From: an uncultured Schlesneria sp.
GTDB lineage: Bacteria > Planctomycetota > Planctomycetia > Planctomycetales > Planctomycetaceae
NCBI GenBank assembly: GCA_903858935.1
Contig: CAIOKO010000220.1
Span: 1-53,818, forward strand
Length of the DNA stretch: 53,818 nt
Direction: 5' to 3'
The translations under genes were made by a program, and so were the position numbers. Below are positions 27,679-34,191 of this stretch, one piece after another. The stretch's first letter is position 1; every line of letters begins with the position of its first letter. The notes beneath the pieces are model-generated. The model saw only the letters and a program-made list of their open reading frames with translations, ran no database searches and was not told where the DNA came from.

Positions 27679-28257
27679 TTACTGTGGAACAAGCCTAAAG
27701 GCCCGGTAGTAGTTGTCGCTCTTGATTTTGCCGAATAGCCGCAGCGACAGCCCGTCGTATCGGCCTGGGTAAAACATCACGAGGGGAGTTTCCCCCATCA
27801 CTGGTTGAAGGTTATTCAACAGAGAGTGCGACCGTAACAGGGGCCACACGGTCCCCACACCAGAGAGGATTACGAGGTCGTGATCAGCGGGTTGGGCTAC
27901 CTCGGCGAACAGACTGCTCAGCTTGGTTTCGTGCAGCGGGCCAGCGAGCGCCTTTTTAAGAGCCTCGTTCCCTTTTTCTCGCTGCATCTGAATCGCTTTG
28001 TCGAGCAAATTGCGACTTTTGAGATAGTCCATCACGAAGTCGAACAGGTCGACGTGTTTGACTCGCAGCCCGTGCCTCTTTTTTGGAATGTGTTCAAGCA
28101 GAGTTCGCAGGAAATCTCGAACCCGCAGTTCATCTTCTGGTGGGTAGTCGAAGATGTAGAACGGCGTTTCATTCCCAATTCCTTTCCCACTCAAGAAATC
28201 ATCTGAAATGATCCTGTCTAAAATCTGGTTGAGTCGTTCGTTGAGGGGATCGCTCAT
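27679..28257 (-). CDS. brxB: BREX protein BrxB (DUF1788)
   Basis: A 192-residue DUF1788 protein. The start ATG 28257 (MSDPLNERLNQIL) overlaps the brxA stop as ATGA, so the longer frame from 28275 is rejected. Typical text includes PFYIFDYPPEDELRVRDFL, VKHVDLFDFVMDYLKSRNLL and PLVMFYPGRYDGLSLRLFGK. The biochemical role is not well defined; it is a conserved BREX-1 component. It is translationally coupled to brxA upstream. Confidence 0.93.
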   Translation of the reverse strand: MSDPLNERLNQILDRIISDDFLSGKGIGNETPFYIFDYPPEDELRVRDFLRTLLEHIPKKRHGLRVKHVDLFDFVMDYLKSRNLLDKAIQMQREKGNEALKKALAGPLHETKLSSLFAEVAQPADHDLVILSGVGTVWPLLRSHSLLNNLQPVMGETPLVMFYPGRYDGLSLRLFGKIKSDNYYRAFRLVPQ

Positions 28258-28892
28258 GGGGCCACCTGGATGCATCGCAGGACGTATTGTTCTTTATTCA
28301 CCTTCAGATATCGAAGCACCTGTTCGGCGATGTGAACCGTTTTCAGCTTTAAGCTGCGAGTGTTCTCGATGTAGCCTGCCTGGGCGAGCATCTGAAACAC
28401 CGATGACCGAAGGCGTCGAACTGTCGTTTCGTTCCATTGGGGCATTTCGGGATCACGCTCCCGACAGCCTTCGAGATAATTCGTAAACAACGTATTTGTT
28501 AGCGCCGGGCTAAAGAGTCGGTATTGCTCAGCGACAATGATTTCCAGGAAGTCACCGAGAAGCGGACTGTGTTTCACTGACGCGGCGAAGATCGCATGGG
28601 TCGCGACCGTCCCGTTACCGTCACGGACCAGTTCCCACAGATTCGGCCCCATTGTCTCCAGTCGACGGCGAATCAGCGTCGTCAGACGGCGAGCGGTCGC
28701 CGGGTTGCGGGCCTGAAGGATATTGTTCGTGACAATCGCGTCCTTCCACCCTTCGGCGTCGACATGGCGCAGCAGCAAATCAGCAATGAGTCTGCTCTCC
28801 GGCAGCTTCAAAGCCCCAGCGGTAATGTCGGCCCGATATCGCACGTCCGTCACTTCGATCAATTGCTTCAGCCTCCCGAATGATTGGCCCAT
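28254..28892 (-). CDS. brxA: BREX protein BrxA (DUF1819)
   Basis: A DUF1819 protein of up to 212 residues, first gene of the BREX operon. Characteristic text is YRADITAGALKLPESRLIADLLL near the N-terminus and PEMPQWNETTVRRLRSSVF in the C-terminal half. BrxA is a small DNA-binding-type protein in known systems. ATG 28892 has no Shine-Dalgarno site. An in-frame TTG at 28862 has GGGAGG nine bases upstream and would start the protein close to the conserved region (IEVTDVRYRAD), so TTG may be the real start. Confidence 0.92.
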   Translation of the reverse strand: MGQSFGRLKQLIEVTDVRYRADITAGALKLPESRLIADLLLRHVDAEGWKDAIVTNNILQARNPATARRLTTLIRRRLETMGPNLWELVRDGNGTVATHAIFAASVKHSPLLGDFLEIIVAEQYRLFSPALTNTLFTNYLEGCRERDPEMPQWNETTVRRLRSSVFQMLAQAGYIENTRSLKLKTVHIAEQVLRYLKVNKEQYVLRCIQVAP

Positions 28893-29201
28893 CGAGGCTG
28901 TTTTTTGCAGTAACTTCAGATTTCAGATTGTTCGTTGAATGAGCAGATTGCCATTTTGGCTCAGCCACTGCAAACCAACGCCCAAAATTCCTTTGATTTC
29001 AAGTTTTACGCTAATGCAAAAGGCAGGAATCCGAAAACAACAAACGACCAGATCCTGTCATAACTCGATGAAAAATGTGGGAGTCTCTTGGCTAATTTAC
29101 AAATCACACCTTGAAACAAGTCGAATGATCGGAGCAAGAATCAATAAGATGTCTCGTTTTGGTTTTTGACCAGAAAAATGCTGAAGCACTCGGAGGTGTT
29201 T
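28893..29201. promoter_or_regulatory. Divergent intergenic region upstream of brxA
   Basis: About 310 bases separate brxA (minus) from a small plus-strand gene. The BREX promoter must lie here, but I see no clear -35/-10 pair or operator palindrome. An overlapping plus-strand frame (28939-29169) looks spurious. Confidence 0.35.
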
Positions 29202-29363
29202 ATGAATCGTGATCAAACGCAATTGCAGGCGGCACACGACTTAGGCGAAGCGATTCTTCGATTTATCCAGGCAATCGACTTTCCCGGAATGGAAGTCGAC
29301 AGAACTCATTCGAAAGCGAGAAAAGGGGACAGGTCCAATAAATACACTGCGGTCGGCCAATAA
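29202..29363 (+). CDS. Small protein divergent from brxA, 53 residues
   Basis: From ATG 29202, preceded by GGAGGTG at a normal distance, the protein reads MNRDQTQLQAAHDLGEAILR and continues with FIQAIDF and a basic, polar tail. The N-terminal half would form a helix. It is oriented away from brxA and may be a regulator, an antitoxin-like remnant or a truncated gene. Its last 15 codons run into the inverted repeat at 29320-29406, so the original C-terminus may have been lost. No family is recognised. Confidence 0.45.
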   Translation: MNRDQTQLQAAHDLGEAILRFIQAIDFPGMEVDRTHSKARKGDRSNKYTAVGQ

Positions 29364-29406
29364 GGACACAATGAAGAATCGTCAGAGCTGAACCTGTCCA
29401 CTTTTC
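29320..29406. repeat. REP-like inverted repeat
   Basis: GAAAAGGGGACAGGTC (29320-29335) and AACCTGTCCACTTTTC (29391-29406) are imperfect inverted arms, 14 of 16 matching, 55 bases apart. The GGGGACAGGT core resembles REP/BIME-type elements mobilised by RAYT (REP-associated tyrosine transposase) proteins. No transposase is present nearby. Confidence 0.55.
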
Positions 29407-29460
29407 TGCTCCCTGGGGCGTCGACCTTTCCCTTCGGCAAGATTGGTAGCGATCGAAAGG

Positions 29461-29601
29461 TCAGGACGTTAGGTCAGCACGATTGAGTTGGTCTGACAGG
29501 AAATAAAATCCGCGCGGAAATGATTGCGAGATATCTGCCGTTTGATGCGCCAAGGTCACGGCCTTCTGACAGTCTTCCAGCTTGTCGAACATGAAAGCCA
29601 T
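29461..29601 (-). pseudogene. Truncated four-helix-bundle (S23-like) protein gene, copy 2
   Basis: From ATG 29601 the protein reads MAFMFDKLEDCQKAVTLAHQ and continues through ISQSFPRGFYFLSDQLNRAD before a stop at 29461-29463, 46 residues in all. SFPRGFYFLSDQLNRA is a hallmark block of the four-helix-bundle (S23) family. The remaining ~70 residues, including the usual NIAEGxGR segment, are missing. Copy 1 (7695-7803) is shorter and frame-broken. Both lie directly behind a tRNA-Pro fragment and terminator, so this gene was the neighbour of the tRNA. Confidence 0.75.
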
Positions 29602-29731
29602 TTGTGGCCCGCTTCGATTGAGACAAACAAGATTGAGCAGGAGAACAGGTGAGCAGCGGACCGCAGGGTAGGCGTGTCGTTTCTCAAATCTTCTCTGTCA
29701 ACTGATCCACTGTTCTCGTCTCCGCTGCTCT

Positions 29732-29755
29732 ATTTTTTGCCTGAACCGCAAAAAA
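29732..29755 (-). terminator. Terminator behind the tRNA-Pro fragment, right copy
   Basis: ATTTTTTGC (29732-29740) and GCAAAAAAT (29748-29756) form a perfect 9-bp stem with a seven-base loop. The stem sequence differs from the left copy but keeps pairing. This compensatory change suggests selection for the hairpin before or after duplication. Confidence 0.7.
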
Positions 29756-29797
29756 TCGGGATGACAGGATTTGAACCTGCGACCTCTACGTCCCGAA
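29756..29797 (-). other. tRNA-Pro(CGG) 3'-half fragment, attachment site right
   Basis: Minus-strand reading: TTCGGGA anticodon loop (29791-29797), CGTAG, AGGTC, GCAGG-TTCAAAT-CCTGT, CATCCCG, A at 29756. It differs from the left copy at two of 42 positions. The 5' half of the tRNA is missing here too, so an intact gene should lie to the right of the window if the islands are stacked. The integrase gene at 31063-31965 lies close by. Confidence 0.85.
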
Positions 29798-29930
29798 GAT
29801 ACTGCCCTTCAAAAAAGGCCCATGGACACACCCCCCCCCTATGCGAAACTTGACGGCGCGCGCACGCCTGCACGCATGCGGTTTCGGGGGTGGGGAGGCC
29901 CCAGAAAGACGACCCCCTACCCCTTTTCGA

Positions 29931-29990
29931 CGGCTGTATCCGGTCACCGCATACAGCGGCCGTAGGCTTTTTGGGCATACAGCCGCTGTG
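29931..29990. repeat. Clustered inverted repeats beside the att fragment
   Basis: CGGCTGTAT (29931-29939) faces ATACAGCGG (29951-29959), and ACAGCGG faces CCGCTGT (29983-29989), giving alternative hairpins built on one CATACAGC word. A G/C-tract region (29830-29920) precedes them. They may be integrase arm-type sites or a terminator; nothing else is recognised in 29798-30024. Confidence 0.4.
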
Positions 29991-30024
29991 GGGTTGTCGA
30001 GCTGATGAGCGTCGGCGCTCGTCT

Positions 30025-30825
30025 TCAAGAACGGGCTGCCTTAATCCAGATCCTTTCGACTCTACGCTCGTTCGTTTGAGTCGTCGTCATACGATCGTGC
30101 GTCTTGAGTGACTTGAAGAGACGCGAATAAAGCGGCGATGGATAGCCGCTGAGCACCACGGTGCCCTTCAGGGAATGAAGGCACTCCGCAAGCTCAATGT
30201 GTTGAGCGTCGTCCATCTCGTAGCGATAGTCCTTTGGGGATGACCGAGTGGTTGCGACGTATGGCGGATCGACATAATGCAGTGTCGTTTCCGAATCGTT
30301 CCGTTGCATTACGTCAATCGCAGGACGATTCTCGATTACCACACATTTCAATCTTTCGACTACTTTCGCGAGAGCGTCAGGGTAATTCGCCCATTCGTGG
30401 CTCCTGCAGTTGCGATTCTTTATTGACGTCGAGAATCCGGTCTGTCGAAAGTAACCCGCCGTTCCAAAGCCGCAGATCGAGCGGAACATTGCTTTGCGAG
30501 CCCGCTCCAGGTTACTTCCCCCGGGTTGGAAGCATCGCTCAAACTCAGTCCTCGAGAAGGGGGTGAGCTTGAGAAGCTTTACCAGTTGATTCCCCCGGCT
30601 TCGAAGCATCCTAAAGAGATTGCAAAGCTCTTCATCCAGGTCGTTGTATACCTCGTTCCTGGATTCAGGCTTTCGCAAAAGCACCGAACCGCCGCCACCG
30701 AACGGCTCGACATAGGTTTCGTGAGGTGGGAAGAACGAGATTACCCACGGTGCGATTCTCCATTTGCCACCGTGGTATCTGAGCACGGGGCGCGTCGGCT
30801 TACACCGACCATCAAAGTCTTTCAT
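30025..30825 (-). CDS. Dam-type N6-adenine DNA methyltransferase (D12 class)
   Basis: About 266 residues from ATG 30825 (MKDFDGRCKPTRPVLRYHGG); the open frame extends to 31029 but the upstream 68 residues lack family similarity. LRYHGGKWRIAPWVISFFP and YVEPFGGGGSVLLRK form the SAM-binding half. LHYVDPPYV carries the catalytic D-P-P-Y. This is the D12 class (M.DpnIIA/Dam group), alpha-type order. It lies between the tRNA fragment and the integrase, so it is a phage-borne orphan methylase that may protect phage DNA. No cognate endonuclease is adjacent. Confidence 0.9.
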   Translation of the reverse strand: MKDFDGRCKPTRPVLRYHGGKWRIAPWVISFFPPHETYVEPFGGGGSVLLRKPESRNEVYNDLDEELCNLFRMLRSRGNQLVKLLKLTPFSRTEFERCFQPGGSNLERARKAMFRSICGFGTAGYFRQTGFSTSIKNRNCRSHEWANYPDALAKVVERLKCVVIENRPAIDVMQRNDSETTLHYVDPPYVATTRSSPKDYRYEMDDAQHIELAECLHSLKGTVVLSGYPSPLYSRLFKSLKTHDRMTTTQTNERRVERIWIKAARS

Positions 30826-31062
30826 TTGAAACAATCCATTGAATGATGAGCTGTTAAAGGCCGCACTGTCACTACAGGCGGCGGGAAGGTCATATTTTCG
30901 CGCGACGCTCAGTGGAGGACCGCGGGCGCGCTGAAGAATTCGACCTAGGTTTGCGCAGGACATGACATCGGCCCTCCGGGGTCGTGCATGTCGTCCTGTT
31001 GCAAGCAGGTCGACGTGTAGACCGGCCAAAGGCGCTAACCTTTGGCCGGTCGCTTTGGTTTC

Positions 31063-31965
31063 TCAGAACAACAAAACAACTGCCTTAAATTGATCCTCAC
31101 TCGATCGAGCGTCGTGAATCAGCATTAGCCGCTCCCCAATGTCGGATCGCAGCCTGGTTAGCCAGTCGGGAGCCGGTTTCACCGACGTAACAATTCCGGA
31201 CTCGCTTTTACTTTGGCCCCATGCCCGGGCCTTCATGGCCGCGATCGTCTCAGAGGGGTTCAGGTGCGAGATGTACCGCGATGTGATTGCCAGGTTGGAA
31301 TGCCCGAGCTGCTGCTGAATCAAATGCATCGGGACGCCTTCGGAAGCGAGCTCGAACGCCATCGTGTGTCGAAGCGCGTGAAAGTGTGTTCTTTTCGTGA
31401 TCCCCGCTTCCTTCGCCAGCCTCGGCATCAGGGCTCGAACATATCGATCGAGCAACACGCCACCGGTCAGGGTGCAAAAGACAGTCGCGTCCTGGTCGAT
31501 TGCAAGAGTCGACCTGGTGGCGAGCCACTGACTCAGCACAGACCAGGCTCGTTGATCCAATCCAACCGTCCGCGACTTGTCGCCTTTTCCGTGCAAGATC
31601 CGGATCGTCTGTTGCTTCTCGTCCAGGTCCTTGGGCTTGAGAGCGATCGCCTCACTGATGCGCAGCCCGGCTCGCCAGCCCATCACGATGAGCGCTCGGT
31701 TCCGAATCCCGGTCGCTCCGTCGTTGCAGGCCGCGAGTACTCGAGTTAATTCCTCCGGAGTCAGAACTTCCGCTGCGAGCTTCTTCCCTCGGTTGGATCC
31801 ACCATCGCCAATCGGCTCGGAAACCGCTCTGTCCGCCGTCCATTTTCGTTTGAGCCGACCGAGAATCGTTTGGACGGGACAGCCCAGCTCGGCAGCCCAC
31901 GCCGTGATCGACTGAGTCTTTCCGTTCGCCTTCAGGGGACTGCTTGGTGCGAGCTGCTTTGCCAT
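31063..31965 (-). CDS. Tyrosine recombinase (phage integrase)
   Basis: A 300-residue XerC/D-like integrase with a full catalytic set: Arg102 (GLRISE), Lys in GKGDKSR (~127-130), His196-x-x-Arg199 (HALRH), His222 (GHSN) and Tyr231 (SRYIS). The N-terminus lacks a normal SAM-like core-binding domain. Residues ~19-50 (SITAWAAELGCPVQTILGRL) look like a short helix-turn-helix, and the last ~45 residues are an unusual extension. It is placed about 1.3 kb from the tRNA-Pro fragment and is the best candidate for integration of the prophage. An 18-bp palindrome overlaps its ribosome-binding site. Confidence 0.9.
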   Translation of the reverse strand: MAKQLAPSSPLKANGKTQSITAWAAELGCPVQTILGRLKRKWTADRAVSEPIGDGGSNRGKKLAAEVLTPEELTRVLAACNDGATGIRNRALIVMGWRAGLRISEAIALKPKDLDEKQQTIRILHGKGDKSRTVGLDQRAWSVLSQWLATRSTLAIDQDATVFCTLTGGVLLDRYVRALMPRLAKEAGITKRTHFHALRHTMAFELASEGVPMHLIQQQLGHSNLAITSRYISHLNPSETIAAMKARAWGQSKSESGIVTSVKPAPDWLTRLRSDIGERLMLIHDARSSEDQFKAVVLLF

Positions 31966-31966
31966 G

Positions 31967-31984
31967 TGATTTCTCCAGAAATCA
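31967..31984. promoter_or_regulatory. Palindrome overlapping the integrase ribosome-binding site
   Basis: TGATTTCTCCAGAAATCA, one of six TGATTTC-N4-GAAATCA palindromes in the right half of the window. On the minus strand it contains GGAG and ends two bases before the integrase ATG. Folding would hide the Shine-Dalgarno site; a bound dimer would block it. Confidence 0.65.
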
Positions 31985-32040
31985 CATTTGGGTTGCGCTC
32001 TTTAGCAGAATGTCATAAAGTCCTACGAAAGGAGTCAGTC

Positions 32041-32274
32041 ATGCCTAACGATCAAGTCGCCCATGTCCCGAGCCCAAGCAATGTTCAGACGAACTCCCCT
32101 TGTTGGGTCTATCGTTACGAGAACTGGACGGAGGCGTTTTTTCAGAGATGGATTGATTCATCATCCCGAACAACGGCCCTGGTTGTCACCAAAGGCGGGC
32201 GCCCGCAAGAAGTCGACATGACGCACATCGATTTTGGGGCTGATCGTCCGAAATATCCTGCCGATCATAATTGA
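32041..32274 (+). CDS. Small unknown protein, 77 residues
   Basis: Starts at ATG 32041 after GAAAGGAG. It reads MPNDQVAHVPSPSNVQTNSP, then a Trp/aromatic-rich middle (CWVYRYENWTEAFFQRWIDS). It is divergent from the integrase and the only plus-strand gene in the prophage half. A perfect hairpin begins at its stop codon. No family is recognised. Candidates are an excisionase-like or lysogeny-control protein by position only. Confidence 0.55.
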   Translation: MPNDQVAHVPSPSNVQTNSPCWVYRYENWTEAFFQRWIDSSSRTTALVVTKGGRPQEVDMTHIDFGADRPKYPADHN

Positions 32275-32302
32275 GTACCGCTAATGTCTGTTAGCGGTAC
32301 TC
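32273..32302. terminator. Hairpin at the stop codon of the small plus-strand gene
   Basis: A perfect 12-bp stem, GAGTACCGCTAA (32273-32284) with TTAGCGGTACTC (32291-32302), six-base loop. The TGA stop at 32272-32274 runs into it. There is no U-tract, so it may act as a transcript-end stabiliser for both converging genes. Confidence 0.6.
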
Positions 32303-32345
32303 GGCTGGACCGTTTCGGAACTCAATTCCGAGCACATTCAGGCGT

Positions 32346-32957
32346 TCATTGGATCCGCAAGACGCCGATTCCCAGTCCGTCTGTTTCCAAAATCGGTGTG
32401 TGTTGCAGTCGAAGTTGTTGCCACAACCGCTTGACCTCATCCAGGCAACGGACGTCATGAAACCAGACAAGACTGCCAGGGGAAATGAACGGTTGAATCA
32501 AGTTCCAATCCGCGAGAACGCCCTCATAACTGTGGTCCCCATCAATGCCGACCAGGTCGAAAGTCAGTCCGAGATTCTTCAAAAAAAGGGCGGCTTCGGG
32601 CGAATGACTATCGCCAATGAACTGATTCACATTTGGCACGAACTGGCTGTTGTGTTCTGTCCAAATTGGAAACCTCTGATGTTGCCCGTCGTCGATCACA
32701 ACGGACTTATGGATTAGTACCTGCTCTGTCAGAAATCGGATGGTACCGCCTGCAGCCGTGCCGATTTCCAAATAAGCGTTAAACGGTGCGTAAGCCGAAA
32801 GAAGACAGGCAAGTCGGGCGAGTTCATCGGGGAATTGCTGAATGCAGTAGCCACCCTCAAAAAGATGGTGGAAGCCGTTCACCTGGTCTCCGCCTGCCGC
32901 ATGAATGAGTCCAATTAGTGTTGGCAAGAGTTTTTGATTCGGTGGCATACTAGTCAC
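32346..32957 (-). CDS. Class I SAM-dependent methyltransferase-like protein
   Basis: A 203-residue protein with a Rossmann-type SAM site AYLEIGTAAGGTIRFL (~62-77) and a second acidic strand FDLVGIDGDHSYEGVLADW (~133-151). These features match Methyltransf_24 / cephalosporin-hydroxylase-like proteins that are common in glycan clusters and phage tail regions. The start overlaps the preceding gene's stop by eight bases. It may modify a tail fibre glycan or a host surface sugar; the target is unknown. Confidence 0.75.
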   Translation of the reverse strand: MTSMPPNQKLLPTLIGLIHAAGGDQVNGFHHLFEGGYCIQQFPDELARLACLLSAYAPFNAYLEIGTAAGGTIRFLTEQVLIHKSVVIDDGQHQRFPIWTEHNSQFVPNVNQFIGDSHSPEAALFLKNLGLTFDLVGIDGDHSYEGVLADWNLIQPFISPGSLVWFHDVRCLDEVKRLWQQLRLQHTPILETDGLGIGVLRIQ

Positions 32958-34191
32958 AATTCCATTTTCGGTTACTAGGCCAGGCGACTACGGACTTGCC
33001 TGTGAGTTCCGCGATCCGCTCGGCCTGGTAGTCGTCAGATTCCACGAACAGCGTCGAATGGTAAAGTCTCGAATAATGCTCGGCTTTGTGACGAGGACCG
33101 GCGTCTTGAGTCTGGTTGCGATGAAGATTACTGTCGAAGCCGTTGAGCATGATTAATTGACCGACGTCAACCCCATGCTTCTTCAGCCAAAATTCTGTGA
33201 CGCTTCGGTATTTCTCCAGCCTGGCTGTGACGATTTGACCGACTGTATTGGTGGGGATTTGCAGCGGCTTAGCTGTCTGCATCCAATTGATGTATCGCTC
33301 CTCATTGTGGTCAATCTCGGTTGATGGGCAATCCTCACAAATGACTCCATCAAGGTCGAAGCTCTGTTGGATGGAGAATGTGTCGTGCATCAGGTTGTGT
33401 TGGAACGTTTGCCGCACATGACGGAACTGCTGGAAACCGTAATCGATCGCGCTACGGCCGTTGGGACCATAGTACAACGCACCGTATTTGATTTTGATGT
33501 CCGTGCGGTGTGAGAGCTTTGGTTTGATAGTGTGTCTCATTGTGCCACCAGACCATGAGGTGTCGTCAACAACGAGGATGGTTCCGTCTGTATTGTGTGG
33601 CTTGCCCATTCGGCGACGGATTTGCTCTTTCCAGGGGCTTTCCCCGTTGATCAGCGACGACAGTTCGATGTAATGGCAATTGCGACTTGACGCGAGCGCG
33701 TGAGCGATGGGGATGCCTGAACGTGGCACGCCACAAAACCCGATGATGTCGGTTGGAAGCTCCCGTGACCAGGCGAACGCATCATGCCAGACGTCATTGA
33801 TTGATCGATAATAATGCCGCTGGATCGGCTCAACGTAGTCACTGCAGAGAGTACAGGTCTGCACTGTTTGTTTTTTGCAGTACCTGCCGATCGAGCATTC
33901 ACCGTGGACCGTGCATGAATGGACGTTGACCTGGCTGCCACGGGTTCCGCAAAGATTGGACAGGTCCTGCCTGATCACGGGACCGAGATTTGCGCAGGAT
34001 GGTCTACCTGTTGGCTCGAAGAGGCGGCAATCCTCACACAACGGGAGTTTGCCACCAGACCGTTCGTGGAATGTGGAATCCGCAAGGCACGAGCCCAGTT
34101 TTTCACAGCTGTGAATCTGGAACGATGGCAGCTCGGCATGCCGACGTGTTGATTTGACCGGTCCCAAAAAACGGCAACCTGTTTCAGACAC
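32950..34191 (-). CDS. Cys-rich / phosphoribosyltransferase / HAD fusion protein
   Basis: About 413 residues. GTG 34191 follows GGAGA and overlaps the preceding stop by eight bases; the longer frame to 34233 is less likely. Residues ~1-120 carry many Cys residues in spaced pairs (CEKLGSC, CEDC, CTLC), suggesting zinc binding. The middle has the PRPP-binding loop of type I phosphoribosyltransferases: TILVVDDTSWSGGTMRHT. The C-terminal third starts with FDLDGVICEDCP, the DxDG nucleophile motif of HAD phosphatases. A PRTase-HAD fusion with a Cys-rich leader suggests nucleotide or sugar-phosphate metabolism. It is coupled to the methyltransferase downstream. Confidence 0.7.
   Translation of the reverse strand: MSETGCRFLGPVKSTRRHAELPSFQIHSCEKLGSCLADSTFHERSGGKLPLCEDCRLFEPTGRPSCANLGPVIRQDLSNLCGTRGSQVNVHSCTVHGECSIGRYCKKQTVQTCTLCSDYVEPIQRHYYRSINDVWHDAFAWSRELPTDIIGFCGVPRSGIPIAHALASSRNCHYIELSSLINGESPWKEQIRRRMGKPHNTDGTILVVDDTSWSGGTMRHTIKPKLSHRTDIKIKYGALYYGPNGRSAIDYGFQQFRHVRQTFQHNLMHDTFSIQQSFDLDGVICEDCPSTEIDHNEERYINWMQTAKPLQIPTNTVGQIVTARLEKYRSVTEFWLKKHGVDVGQLIMLNGFDSNLHRNQTQDAGPRHKAEHYSRLYHSTLFVESDDYQAERIAELTGKSVVAWPSNRKWNCD

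Larger units (their letters stand above)
29560..29797. repeat. Direct repeat, right copy (island boundary)
   Basis: Partner of 7761-8001 in the same orientation. The distance between copies defines an island of about 21.8 kb containing the whole BREX locus. The right copy also forms the left edge of the prophage region, which suggests successive integrations at one site. Confidence 0.85.

Noticed and set aside
29756-29797. Intact tRNA-Pro gene
   Set aside because: Only the 3' half is present; the bases 5' of the anticodon loop do not pair to form the anticodon or acceptor stems.
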